Shown here one piece after another: positions 26,446 through 36,117 of a stretch of DNA of 64,000 nucleotides. Below the pieces are notes generated by a model. That model did not search any database. It saw nothing but the letters and a program-made list of their open reading frames with translations, and was not told where the DNA came from. The stretch's first letter is position 1. Each line of letters begins with the position of its first letter. The translations under genes were made by a program, and so were the position numbers. The DNA is from Candidatus Kapaibacterium sp. GTDB lineage: Bacteria > Bacteroidota > Ignavibacteria > Kapaibacteriales > JAEUSM01. The stretch covers positions 1 through 64,000 of the forward strand of contig JAEUSM010000012.1 of assembly GCA_016788785.1 (NCBI GenBank), read 5' to 3'.

Positions 26446-28131
26446 ATGCAAATAAACAATTCCACAGTCTTAGTCTTAGGTGGTTTCGGTTTGGTAGGAC
26501 ATGCGATTTGTCGTAAGTTAATTGAGCATTCACCCCAAAAATTAATTGTTACGTCGTTAAAACAGTCAGAAGCAGAACAAGCAGTTGAAAAATTACGAAA
26601 TGAATTCCCTTCTCTCCCTCAATCAACATTTGAGGCATGGTGGGGAGATGTATTTACACGAACTGAATGGAAAGATACAACAAAAAATTTGTTACTTTCA
26701 AATGATATCACTCGAACTGAAGTTGTTGAAGATATTTTCAACGAACTTTCAACCGAAAGACTACAACATTCAGCATTGTATCAATTACTTTTAGAAAAGA
26801 AACCAAATGTTGTCATAGATTGCATTAATACAGCTACGGCAATAGCATATCAGGATATCTATTCATCAGCTGCAAAATTACAACATGAAATAGCAAATGG
26901 TACGATAACATCTGAAAGTGTAGAACGAATGTTATCAAGTGATTACATCCCTCAACTCATTCGACATATACAAATTCTTTACAGAGGATTATTAGATGCT
27001 GCGACAACAATGTATATTAAAATAGGTACTTCTGGAACTGGTGGTATGGGATTGAATATTCCATTTACTCATAGTGAAGAAAAGCCATCACGTGTATTGC
27101 TCGCTAAAGCATCAGTAGCCGGAGCACAATCATTATTGTTATTTTTAATGGCAAGAACTCCCGAGGGACCAATTATCAAAGAGATTAAACCATCTGCAAC
27201 AATTGCTTGGAAAGAAATTGGTTACAAACCAATAAAACGAAAAGGAAAAGAGATAGAATTAGTAGATATGCCTAATCCTATGAAACTAAATTCAACATTC
27301 GACTTCAAACAATTTGATGGAATAATTGAAACCGGTGAAACATATAAGTCTGTATTTATAGATACAGGTGAAAATGGAGTTTTTTCAAGAGCTGAATTTG
27401 AAACAATATCTTCTTTAGGGTTGATGGAAATTATTACCCCAGAAGAAATTGCTCAGTATACTGTTTCTGAAATATTGGGTGGAAATACGGGTTATGAAAT
27501 TATCCAAAGCTTAGATGCATCAGTATTAGGACCATCTTATCGTGGAGGTATTTTACGTAACAAAGCATTAACCACATTACGAAATTTAGAAGCAAAAACA
27601 AATACTTCGTCCATAGCCTTTGAAATGTTAGGTCCACCAAGACTTTCCAAGTTACTTTATGAAGCATTTTTACTTAAAACTGTTTTTGGTAATTTTGAAA
27701 ATATTATATATACCCCAAATGAAGATATATCTTCCAAATTGGAACTATTAGTACGCTCAAACAGTATTATAAGAAAAGAGATGCTCAGTATTGGTTTGGT
27801 GATATTACTTTCTGACGGAATATCATATTTACGAGGAAAAGAAATTATCATACCACTACAAAAAAATGCTCAAAAAATTCCAATCAATTCCGAAAATGTT
27901 TCGAAGTGGTGTTATGATGGTTGGATAGATTTACGAAAAGAAAATTTCGAATTTTGGAAAAATATTTTCAAAAAAATAAAATTTCAAACTGAACAAAATT
28001 TACAAAGCGAAACAGGTTCATTATATCAATATGATAGTGCATTTTGGGATAACTTTGAAACAATTGATGAAGGAAAAGTTGTGGCATGGATATTTGAAAA
28101 TGAAGATAAAGGATATAGAATCAAACGGTAA
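26446..28131 (+). CDS. Large Rossmann-fold (SDR-like) protein of unknown function
   Basis: A 561-residue cytoplasmic protein. The N-terminus VLVLGGFGLVGHAICRKLIE is a classic extended-SDR dinucleotide-binding motif (residues 8-27). It is followed by a DVF acidic turn and NVVIDCINTATA, which resembles the central strand/motif of epimerases. There is no YxxxK pattern at the expected place, and the second half (from about residue 230) matches nothing I know. TSGTGGMGLNIPFTHSE near 198-214 looks like a second glycine-rich loop. Function unknown; it may be a dehydrogenase of a large substrate. It is transcribed away from meaB, with a TATCTTTG -7-like element at 26406-26413. Confidence 0.75.
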   Translation: MQINNSTVLVLGGFGLVGHAICRKLIEHSPQKLIVTSLKQSEAEQAVEKLRNEFPSLPQSTFEAWWGDVFTRTEWKDTTKNLLLSNDITRTEVVEDIFNELSTERLQHSALYQLLLEKKPNVVIDCINTATAIAYQDIYSSAAKLQHEIANGTITSESVERMLSSDYIPQLIRHIQILYRGLLDAATTMYIKIGTSGTGGMGLNIPFTHSEEKPSRVLLAKASVAGAQSLLLFLMARTPEGPIIKEIKPSATIAWKEIGYKPIKRKGKEIELVDMPNPMKLNSTFDFKQFDGIIETGETYKSVFIDTGENGVFSRAEFETISSLGLMEIITPEEIAQYTVSEILGGNTGYEIIQSLDASVLGPSYRGGILRNKALTTLRNLEAKTNTSSIAFEMLGPPRLSKLLYEAFLLKTVFGNFENIIYTPNEDISSKLELLVRSNSIIRKEMLSIGLVILLSDGISYLRGKEIIIPLQKNAQKIPINSENVSKWCYDGWIDLRKENFEFWKNIFKKIKFQTEQNLQSETGSLYQYDSAFWDNFETIDEGKVVAWIFENEDKGYRIKR

Positions 28132-28284
28132 ATTCATATTTTTTTAAGAAAACTATTGTTTTTCTTGTAAAATTTCCATAACTTGCATTGTTGAGTGCCA
28201 AAATGTTTGCTACTCAACCGATTAATTCATTACATTAGAAAAAAATTTATACACATGTTTAATTCTTTACAAGGTATGTTTATT

Positions 28285-31200
28285 ATGAGTAAGAAATTGC
28301 TAATACTTGCAATGACGCTTCTCATTAGCTTTAGCTCGTTGTTAGCTGAAGATGATGGTGAAGCAGTCTTACGAAGAAGTGCTTGGGGTCCTGGAGTTTC
28401 TGTTCCAGATGCACATTACCCCCAACCATTTTCTAGCAACAACAACCACTGGTCTCGTTCGGCTGCCTCATCTGGCTATTATGTAGTCGATAATTTTGAT
28501 GAGGTTGCTGGAGATTTTTGGAGACCACGTCCTGTTCCAGTTCCATTCATTGAAAACGGCGATCCAGCTGGTGGAACAGATAATTGGAGACGTATTTTTA
28601 ATGGTCCTAATGCTTGGAGTTTGAATCCAGGTGCACAAGACAATGGGAACTTTTTCCGCAACCCAGGTGATGCTAACGATACAACCGATGATGCATTTGC
28701 TGGTCCAATTCCTATCTTTAAAAATGGTCGCGTTTTCTATTTCAATGGTGTTCCTTATGACAGTTTTTATGTATCTACTAATGGGGTAATTGCATTATCT
28801 AATAATAGATATACATACACTGACAATACAACCAAAACTACTAGATTAGCTTACAATCCTATGTCGGAAGATAGAACTGGATTTGTTGGATCTGGTAGAG
28901 ATTTTGTGAATTACACATTACCATCTACTGGAGATCCAAATCCAGATAATTGGGGATTCCAATCAATAGCATGTGGTGGTGCACCAGCTACAGCTTTAGC
29001 AGGTATCCGTGCTAGAACAGGTTTTTTCCCTTATACTAACAATGCTCCAATTATTGCTCCTTTCTGGGGTGATTTGCATTTGTCTCAATGGAATGAAGCT
29101 TTAGTTCAACGTGAAGATTTTGGTAGAGTATTTTACAGACGTTCTGGAACAAACATCTCAAATGATTCATTGACAATCTATTTTGAGAATATCGCACCAA
29201 TTCGTACTAAAAACACTCCTTTAGGTGCTTATAATGCACTTCCGAATTTACGTCCTGGTCAACAAAACTTTACTTCTGCTAATGCACAAGTCATTCTGAC
29301 TAATACTGATAACTCTGTGAATTTCATTTACATGAATTTTCAAGGAGTTGTTATCATTAGCAACCGCTCAACTCCTGCAAATCAAGTTTTCAGACTGAAT
29401 TCATTAATTGGCGTATCTGGTAGAGCATTTAGAAATGCTTCTTCTACTTCAGGAGCTGGATGGAATAATGGTACTGGACACACTCGTATCTTACAATCTA
29501 CAACTTACAACAATAATGGTGGATTATTTACATCTGGTGATCCAAATACTGCATTAGTTAATTCACATGCGTTGAAATTCAAAGCATGGAAAAACACTAT
29601 GCGTTTACACTCTTTAGAGTATAGAGCTCGTAGAAGAGACGCATCAGCTCCATTAGATTTCTACAATGCTACATGTTGTGATATCATTACTGTTGCTAAT
29701 ATCAATAATTATGAGTTATTAGCTGGTGATGAGCGTTTAGGTAATATCCAACCAGTTGCATTAGTTCAAAACTTACAAAACAACTTTGCTCGTAATAATG
29801 GAAACGGTACATTAACAGACATTAACGTTGCTAATGGAAACCAAACTGACATCGGTGCTGAACTTATTTTCCAAGCTCGTTATCGTGTAATTAATGAGGC
29901 GATTTTACCACCGCAAAGTGATAGAGTGTATATTCGTACTGTACCTGTCGACTCTGCTTGTTTAGACAACAACTGTCTTGCTGATTTTAGAACTGATTGG
30001 ATGGGATATTCAGTTCCTACACCAAATGTTTCTACAGCAGCAAGATTACCATTAAATAACAATCCTAACCTGGGTGGTGCACCTGATGGAAGCGGTACTC
30101 CTTGGTATAGAACAGTACAAAATCCTGTTCCTGCTGGTCGTTTTGGTGGTATTCCTCCTTATGGCTTTACAAGAATCGCATTCCCTCCATTTGTAACATC
30201 TGAATTCATTGACAACCAAATCGGTCGTTTAAGAATGGTTGTTATGGTTGAGCCTATACGTCCTGACGGTACTCCAATTGTTGATCAATGGCCATTTGAT
30301 GATACATTACAAGTACAATTATTCAATATTCGTAGAATCCATCCAGATTCTATGGTTGAATTTGCATCTGACTTCCATGTAATCAATGGTGTAAATATGC
30401 CTTCTGTACACAGATGGGTAAACATTGATTGTGAAGTTACAAACGGTAATGCAACTACTTTCAATCCATTACCTCCAAGAGGAATTTTCTTTGCAGAAAA
30501 TGATTCATCTCAATCTGTAACTGTAGTTTCTCCTGTAATTAGAATGAATCGTTTAAATTTAGATGGTTCTGATAAATCTCCAATTCCTGGTTTTCCTGGA
30601 CCTGCTGATCGTGGTGATGAACTTCGTTCATTCCCTATTGACATGCGCCAAGTTCCAGGTAAACAAACTATTGGTTCAATTTTAATAGTTTCTTATCAAA
30701 GAACCGGTCTAAATGGTGGTTCTAAAGACTTCCCTCGTGGATGGAACGATCAAACATTAATTGGTCCTGAACCACGTTCAGTTGTAAACAATAATCCTCA
30801 AGATGTATTTGTTGGTGGTGGATCTACTCCAACTCCATCAGATAATTTGATTTTGGAATTTGCTCGCCCAACTAACAACGGTCTAAACTATGGTACTCCT
30901 GCAACACCTGCTGTTACAAACATTGGTGCTGCGAACTGGAGAAGCTTCCCTCGTCGTGGTGGAGCTGCAGCTGAGACTTCAAACCCAGCTTGGACTATCT
31001 TCGGTTCTGGTGGATTTATTCGTGGATTCGGTTCAGATTCTTATGGGCCAGGTTCTGATAAAGATACGGTACTTTCTGCTCTTCAAGGGTTAAGAGTTCG
31101 TTTATTTGATGATGGACATGAAGATGAATTTTTGAAAATCTTCTTACCAATTCCTGATACCATTATTAATTGGCCAGGTGGTGGTGGACGTGACTTCCGT

Positions 31201-33123
31201 TTCCGACTTCGTGTTTCTGCAAGAAATCACCAATTAGCGGATATCTTTATTCCAGATGATGCTGATGATTTCTTCGTTGATAACATATATATCCAAAGAC
31301 CATTTGAGGTTCCAGATTTAGAGATTACTTCTGTGAAAGCTCGTTGGCCATATACTATCGCTCCTGCATCTCAGGCAACACAAATTCCTATTGATGTGAA
31401 AGTTTCTAATATATCTGGTGTTCCTGCTTCATCATTTAGCGTTTGGGCACAGGTGTTTTTCCAAAACTCACAACAATATGTGTACTTACGTAATACACCA
31501 GTTCCATTTCTCCCAGCAGGTAATGAATTGGTAGTTTCTATGCCAAACTGGGATGCTTCTCAAGGAGGACCTTTACCAGGAACTACTCGTCAGTTGTATG
31601 ATTTACTTGCTGCTATTGAATATCCAGGTAGAGATGTTCGTGATATAAACAATATCCAACTTGGTGATTTTGAAATCAATTTTGGTGATGCATTTGCATA
31701 TGACCCTGTTACTCCAAGAAATGATGTACCTTCCTTCGATAGAAATGTTCCTCAAAGAACTTCTAAAGGTTTGAATACATTAGGTTATTCTCAAGGTGGT
31801 ATTTGGGCAGGTGTAGCACATAACTACTTAAATGCATGGGCTATGGGTGATGAAGCTGGTTCTGGTGCTGGTCAATTAGCAGCTAGATTCCAATTATTTG
31901 CTCAAGATACTATCAAAGGTTTCCAAGCATATTTTGCAGCCTTAAATCAATCTCCTGATGTAATTGAATTTGGAATTTATCCAGATCAGGGTGGTATCCC
32001 AGGATCTCCTGTCGTACCGGGAACAAAATTAGCTGCTGCCCGTGGTTATGATCCAATAACTGATCAAACTACATTCGATGAATACACAGATTACAAATTA
32101 GCTACTCCTGTAATTTTACAACCAGGCATTTATTGGGTGGGTGTTGCTCAATTAGGTCAAACTGGTCTTGAACTTGGTGGTTCCGCATCTCGTATGGGTA
32201 TGAGAACAACAAACGTTTCAAGAACACCTAATTTTGATGCTGCTGCTACAGCTTATGGTGCTGGTGGTTATCATTTGTTGATTGACAGACGTTTCCGTCG
32301 TCGTAACAACAATGGTGATTTAATCAATGATAACTATTTTGCTTATGAAAATAACAAAGGTTCTAATACTTGGACTCAAATGACTCCAACTATTGGTAAC
32401 CCTGGTTATGGTCACTTAGGTCATTATGGTGCTTCTCCTGTTGATGGTAGAACAAATACATTGTCTCGTGGTTCTTGGATTCCAATGGTTCGTCCATTCT
32501 TAGGAATGAAAAGCTGGCAACGTATTGTTATTCCTGTTGAGTTAACATACTTTGAAGGTAACAAACGTAATAGCGGTGTTGATTTGTTCTGGGAAACAGC
32601 TCAAGAGGTTAACAACGCTGGTTTCGAAATTCAACGTATTCAAGTTGGTAAAGATACTGAATGGAAGAAAATTGAATTCGTTCGCGGTGTTGGTAACTCT
32701 CAAGTAGCGAACCAATATGGTTATTTTGATCAAAATGTTGTTGCTGGAAATACTTATCAATATCGATTGAAACAAATTGATATCGATGGATCTTCTTCAG
32801 AATCAAGTTACTCAAATGTTCTTACATTTGACTTTAACCAAACTGGAACAATGGCAGTTGATCAAAACTTCCCGAATCCATTTAATAAATCTACGAACAT
32901 TTCTTTTGAATTGCCGTTCAAAACTGCAACTACAGTTGAAATCGTAGACTTATTTGGAAATGTAGTTAAAACTCTTGTTAATTCTGATTTAGAAGCTGGT
33001 CGTCACAACTACGAGTGGGACGGTTCTACTTCTAATGGTACTAAAGTTACTGCTGGTACATATATCTACCGTGTAACTACTACTGAAGGTACTCAATTTG
33101 GCAAGATGACTTTTGTTCAATAA
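28285..33123 (+). CDS. Very large secreted protein with C-terminal type IX/FlgD-like sorting domain
   Basis: A 1612-residue exported protein. The start chosen is the ATG at 28285 (10 bases after AAGG), giving a signal peptide SKKLLILAMTLLISFSSLLA. Residues about 120-230 contain YDSFYVSTNGVIAL and APIIAPFWGDLHL, resembling a nidogen-like extracellular domain. A long beta-rich middle follows. Near the end, VELTYFEGNKRNSGVDLFWETAQEVNNAGFEIQR is the fibronectin-like segment that commonly precedes sorting domains. The last ~85 residues (NFPNPFNKSTNISFELP ... VVKTLVNSDLEAGRHNYEWDG ... GTYIYRV) are the PNPFN sorting/FlgD-Ig type. Probably a cell-surface protein; its ligand is unknown. It is followed by a strong terminator. 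Confidence 0.88.
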   Translation: MSKKLLILAMTLLISFSSLLAEDDGEAVLRRSAWGPGVSVPDAHYPQPFSSNNNHWSRSAASSGYYVVDNFDEVAGDFWRPRPVPVPFIENGDPAGGTDNWRRIFNGPNAWSLNPGAQDNGNFFRNPGDANDTTDDAFAGPIPIFKNGRVFYFNGVPYDSFYVSTNGVIALSNNRYTYTDNTTKTTRLAYNPMSEDRTGFVGSGRDFVNYTLPSTGDPNPDNWGFQSIACGGAPATALAGIRARTGFFPYTNNAPIIAPFWGDLHLSQWNEALVQREDFGRVFYRRSGTNISNDSLTIYFENIAPIRTKNTPLGAYNALPNLRPGQQNFTSANAQVILTNTDNSVNFIYMNFQGVVIISNRSTPANQVFRLNSLIGVSGRAFRNASSTSGAGWNNGTGHTRILQSTTYNNNGGLFTSGDPNTALVNSHALKFKAWKNTMRLHSLEYRARRRDASAPLDFYNATCCDIITVANINNYELLAGDERLGNIQPVALVQNLQNNFARNNGNGTLTDINVANGNQTDIGAELIFQARYRVINEAILPPQSDRVYIRTVPVDSACLDNNCLADFRTDWMGYSVPTPNVSTAARLPLNNNPNLGGAPDGSGTPWYRTVQNPVPAGRFGGIPPYGFTRIAFPPFVTSEFIDNQIGRLRMVVMVEPIRPDGTPIVDQWPFDDTLQVQLFNIRRIHPDSMVEFASDFHVINGVNMPSVHRWVNIDCEVTNGNATTFNPLPPRGIFFAENDSSQSVTVVSPVIRMNRLNLDGSDKSPIPGFPGPADRGDELRSFPIDMRQVPGKQTIGSILIVSYQRTGLNGGSKDFPRGWNDQTLIGPEPRSVVNNNPQDVFVGGGSTPTPSDNLILEFARPTNNGLNYGTPATPAVTNIGAANWRSFPRRGGAAAETSNPAWTIFGSGGFIRGFGSDSYGPGSDKDTVLSALQGLRVRLFDDGHEDEFLKIFLPIPDTIINWPGGGGRDFRFRLRVSARNHQLADIFIPDDADDFFVDNIYIQRPFEVPDLEITSVKARWPYTIAPASQATQIPIDVKVSNISGVPASSFSVWAQVFFQNSQQYVYLRNTPVPFLPAGNELVVSMPNWDASQGGPLPGTTRQLYDLLAAIEYPGRDVRDINNIQLGDFEINFGDAFAYDPVTPRNDVPSFDRNVPQRTSKGLNTLGYSQGGIWAGVAHNYLNAWAMGDEAGSGAGQLAARFQLFAQDTIKGFQAYFAALNQSPDVIEFGIYPDQGGIPGSPVVPGTKLAAARGYDPITDQTTFDEYTDYKLATPVILQPGIYWVGVAQLGQTGLELGGSASRMGMRTTNVSRTPNFDAAATAYGAGGYHLLIDRRFRRRNNNGDLINDNYFAYENNKGSNTWTQMTPTIGNPGYGHLGHYGASPVDGRTNTLSRGSWIPMVRPFLGMKSWQRIVIPVELTYFEGNKRNSGVDLFWETAQEVNNAGFEIQRIQVGKDTEWKKIEFVRGVGNSQVANQYGYFDQNVVAGNTYQYRLKQIDIDGSSSESSYSNVLTFDFNQTGTMAVDQNFPNPFNKSTNISFELPFKTATTVEIVDLFGNVVKTLVNSDLEAGRHNYEWDGSTSNGTKVTAGTYIYRVTTTEGTQFGKMTFVQ

Positions 33124-33145
33124 AATTTATTGAATAATACAATTA

Positions 33146-33179
33146 ACTCCCCATATATTTGTTTATATGGGGAGTTTTT
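33146..33179 (+). terminator. Terminator after the large surface protein
   Basis: A 12-bp perfect stem ACTCCCCATATA (33146-33157) with TATATGGGGAGT (33164-33175), then TTTT. Confidence 0.9.
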
Positions 33180-33201
33180 GTTTTGTATAACCTTGATGAT
33201 A

Positions 33202-33543
33202 ATGAAAACAATTTTTGAAAAAATTATAGATAGGGAAATTCCTTCTACTATTGAATATGAAGATGAGTCTGTCATTGCTTTTCGCGATGTAACTCCACAA
33301 GCACCTATCCATATTCTTATAGTTCCAAAGAAACGAATATCATCGATTAATGAATGTAAGGCAGAGGATGTTGCTATATTAGGAGAATTGTTGTTGACAG
33401 CAAAGAAATTAGCTAAAAAACTCAAAATAGATGATAATGGATATCGATTAGTTGTTAATACAGGTAAAGATGCTGGTCAAACAGTTTTTCATTTACACAT
33501 ACATTTTTTAGCTGGTCGTGACTTGAACTGGCCACCTGGGTGA
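33202..33543 (+). CDS. HIT family nucleotide-binding hydrolase (HinT-like)
   Basis: Hydrolyses AMP-lysine-type phosphoramidates or dinucleoside polyphosphates. The active-site triad HLHIHFLAG is present near residues 94-102, with the IL.VPKK and GQTV.HLH framework. It is 113 residues from the ATG at 33202; a longer TTG start at 33130 would lie before the preceding terminator and is rejected. It overlaps or abuts kdsD (stop at 33541-33543, kdsD ATG at 33546), so the two are co-transcribed. Confidence 0.92.
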   Translation: MKTIFEKIIDREIPSTIEYEDESVIAFRDVTPQAPIHILIVPKKRISSINECKAEDVAILGELLLTAKKLAKKLKIDDNGYRLVVNTGKDAGQTVFHLHIHFLAGRDLNWPPG

Positions 33544-33545
33544 TA

Positions 33546-34502
33546 ATGAAACAAAAACTACAATATTCATCGTATTTTGAGGCGATTCAGCAAAGTATAC
33601 TACAAATTCAATCTACAATTGTTCCTACACTTGATAATGTGATTTCTATTTTATCAGAGTCAAATAATGTTGTTTGTTTAGGTATTGGCAAATCAAGTTT
33701 CGTTGCTCAAAAATTTGCTTCTGTTTTGAAAAGTATTGGTAAAACTGCTCATTTTGTTCATCCAACAGAGGCATTACATGGTGATTTGGGAAGTATTTCT
33801 GAAAAATCAACAATAGTTATTTTTTCTAAAAGTGGTATTGGTGCTGAATACGAAATTATTTGTCAAGAATGTATTCGCAAAAACATCTCAATTATACTTA
33901 TTTGCAGTTCATCAATTACACCTCTGGATATATATTGTAAAGTAAAAATATGCTTGCCTATCGACACCGAAGATCCATTTTTTAATACAATTCCATCTGT
34001 TAGTTTTGTCGTAAATAGCATTCTATCTGATGTTATTGTCTTTGGTATCGTTGAATCTATGGGTGTGACTAAAGAAGAATATGTACGTAATCATCCTGCT
34101 GGTCAAATAGGATATTTGCTTTCAACGAAAATTGAAGATGTTTGTCACAATGTAGATGTTGTCGGCATAGTAAGTAAAAAGGATACCTTAAAATCTGCAA
34201 TTATTCAAGCGACAAAGTTTCCTTTGGGTTGTGTTTGTGTCTGTGAAGGTAAAAAGTTGGTGGGTATTATAACCGATGGTGACATTCGGCGATACTTAGT
34301 TGAGCATTCGGATATTTCCTCAGTATTAGTCGAATCCTTGATGAATGCGTTACCATCGGTCATTGAAGCTCATTTAACGCTAAAAGATGCCGTAGAACGA
34401 ATGGAAAATGGTTCTAAAAAGGTTTCTGTATTGCCAGTTATTAAAAACGAAGAACTTTTTGGTGTTCTTCGTTTACATGATGTTCTTTCAGTTAGTTTCT
34501 AG
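33546..34502 (+). CDS. kdsD: Arabinose-5-phosphate isomerase (KdsD/KpsF/GutQ type)
   Basis: Makes D-arabinose 5-phosphate from ribulose 5-phosphate for Kdo synthesis. The SIS domain (about 25-165) has VVCLGIGKSSFVAQKFAS, the GDLGSISEKSTIVIFSKSG motif and HPTEALHGD. Two CBS domains follow (about 200-318), with the GIITDGDIRR motif. At 318 residues it is complete. Its presence fits a Gram-negative-type envelope with Kdo lipid A. The start is ATG 33546; a GTG at 33540 overlapping the HIT stop is possible. Its 3' end overlaps the rodZ-like gene on the other strand by 11 bases. Confidence 0.93.
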   Translation: MKQKLQYSSYFEAIQQSILQIQSTIVPTLDNVISILSESNNVVCLGIGKSSFVAQKFASVLKSIGKTAHFVHPTEALHGDLGSISEKSTIVIFSKSGIGAEYEIICQECIRKNISIILICSSSITPLDIYCKVKICLPIDTEDPFFNTIPSVSFVVNSILSDVIVFGIVESMGVTKEEYVRNHPAGQIGYLLSTKIEDVCHNVDVVGIVSKKDTLKSAIIQATKFPLGCVCVCEGKKLVGIITDGDIRRYLVEHSDISSVLVESLMNALPSVIEAHLTLKDAVERMENGSKKVSVLPVIKNEELFGVLRLHDVLSVSF

Positions 34503-35505
34503 GTCGAATCGGAACGTCTTTGATTACTGGCGGTCTGGAAACTTCTCGTTCAGACTTTTTCTTTTTCTGTGTAGTAGTTGATGCGGTTTCTTTTTTAGAT
34601 TTAGTTGTCGTTGAAACAGAGGAGTTAGATTCAGTTTTCTTTTGATCAGCTTCTGTTTGCCAAAGTGAAGATGAGGAAGTTACCTTTGTTTCTGTTATTT
34701 TTATATTTCTAACTGCTCCACCTTTGTTTGATTTAGCTAATTGTATATCTTTCCCATTTCGTCTGGCAATGAGTTTTTTACTATTATTTGTAGACAATGT
34801 ATATTGGGATTCAGCAGAAAATCTACGTCCTTGTTGAGGAAGTAAAACTATATCTTCAGTTTTTTTGTTATCGATTGTAATACTTATCCATACAGAATCA
34901 ATTGCTTTTAATTCTAAAATGAGGGAATCTGAAGGATAATCTTTGTTCATAAATGTGAACAATTTTGATAACGGTTCTTTTTTTGTTGTTGTTTCCGATT
35001 GTAATGAGTCTGCAACGGAATCGGATGTAAATGGTATTTCCTTTTTTTTGTCAAAAAAGTACATAAACAACAATATGACTAAACCAATTATCGCAGTATA
35101 AGAGAGTATCACTGGTAAAGAAAGTGTTCTTTTTTGATTAGGACTTGTTGCTCGAATTTTATCAACAACTAATTTCTTAACCGACGTTGTGATACTTTCG
35201 TTTTGAGTATATTCAATCGGTTGTAAACTTAGCGAACTGGTAGTAGATTTAGGAATTTCAATAGTTTTAATGAGTGGTAAGACTTCATTTTCAATTCGAG
35301 CACTAATTTCTTCATCTGGAATTCCTAAGAATGAACCATACGTCTTTAAAAAGGATTTAATATAGATAGCTGGTAGAGAAGTATAATGACCTTGTTCCAA
35401 ACTATATAACACTTTCTGACGGATTTTGGTCACATCGGTAACTTGGTCTATAGACAAGCCCTTTCTTTCTCGTAATTGTCGTAATAGTGTGTGTAATGGT
35501 GTCAT
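34492..35505 (-). CDS. RodZ-like cell-shape protein (HTH-TM)
   Basis: A bitopic membrane protein linking MreB to the elongation machinery. The N-terminal helix-turn-helix of the HTH_25 type covers residues 1-70 (LLRQLRERKGLSIDQVTDVTKI..KVLYSLEQGHY). A linker leads to the single transmembrane helix at 129-151 (SLPVILSYTAIIGLVILLFMYFF). A periplasmic segment resembling DUF4115 (LELKAIDSVWISITIDNKK) is followed by a Lys/Ser-rich tail. At 337 residues it matches RodZ proteins. No mreB is in the window, so the call rests on architecture. Minus-strand TATTTTTG at 35541-35534 fits a -7 element. Confidence 0.85.
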   Translation of the reverse strand: MTPLHTLLRQLRERKGLSIDQVTDVTKIRQKVLYSLEQGHYTSLPAIYIKSFLKTYGSFLGIPDEEISARIENEVLPLIKTIEIPKSTTSSLSLQPIEYTQNESITTSVKKLVVDKIRATSPNQKRTLSLPVILSYTAIIGLVILLFMYFFDKKKEIPFTSDSVADSLQSETTTKKEPLSKLFTFMNKDYPSDSLILELKAIDSVWISITIDNKKTEDIVLLPQQGRRFSAESQYTLSTNNSKKLIARRNGKDIQLAKSNKGGAVRNIKITETKVTSSSSLWQTEADQKKTESNSSVSTTTKSKKETASTTTQKKKKSEREVSRPPVIKDVPIRPRN

Positions 35506-35551
35506 TGGTCGTTCTAATTATGCTTATTTATTGCAAAAATAACAAATAAAA

Positions 35552-36109
35552 ATGGTTCATTTTGATTTTACAGTTTTTCTTTATTCAATGTATGTTGCAT
35601 TTGCTTACAGTTGCTTAGCATTTGGAGCTTTAGCCTTTCGACAAATTTCTGATTCGTTGCTAACAAAAGAATTTTCTACTGGAGAAGAACTCTTTTCACT
35701 TTCAAATCCAACATCAACCTATCTTATTGTTGTCTATTGCTTTCTTTTTACTATTTTTGCAATTGCGTCTGTTGTTCAAACAGAACCAATAATGGTTTTG
35801 TATGTAGCAGCTTTAGCATTTTGCGTTAATATACTGCAAGTTGTAATTCGTGGACGTTATCAACGTCATACTATTCATCGTTACGGAATTATCTTTCGCT
35901 ATATCTACTTTGGAGAAGTTTTTTTTATTCAATATCTTCAAGTAGAGACTCTCCGTTTTCAAAGTGAATTGTTTTGGATTTCAATTCAAATAACACTCAA
36001 AAACGAGAGTAAAATTTATGTAACAAAAATAAGGCCAAAAGATTTAGATAAAGTGGTTGACATCTTTAAACGTTATTCTTCGGCTGAAATTATTATTGAA
36101 AATTCTTAA
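35552..36109 (+). CDS. Membrane protein with a C-terminal PH-like domain, unknown function
   Basis: A 185-residue protein. It has hydrophobic segments at about 6-28, 52-72 and 76-98, then a soluble C-terminus (about 103-185) of alternating strands: RYGIIFRYIYFGEVFFIQYLQVETLRFQ ... FWISIQITLKNESKIYVTKIRP..LDKVVDIFKRY. This order resembles bacterial PH-domain membrane proteins. No further function is evident. It is the first gene of a five-gene run through the AtuA-like gene, DUF2279, GT2 and murB; the gap to the next gene is 8 bases. It is divergent from the rodZ-like gene. Confidence 0.7.
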   Translation: MVHFDFTVFLYSMYVAFAYSCLAFGALAFRQISDSLLTKEFSTGEELFSLSNPTSTYLIVVYCFLFTIFAIASVVQTEPIMVLYVAALAFCVNILQVVIRGRYQRHTIHRYGIIFRYIYFGEVFFIQYLQVETLRFQSELFWISIQITLKNESKIYVTKIRPKDLDKVVDIFKRYSSAEIIIENS

Positions 36110-36117
36110 CAATTCTT

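Noticed and set aside
33130-33201. Extended start for the HIT protein
   Set aside because: The extension would be translated from a TTG lying before the terminator of the upstream gene and has no family similarity.
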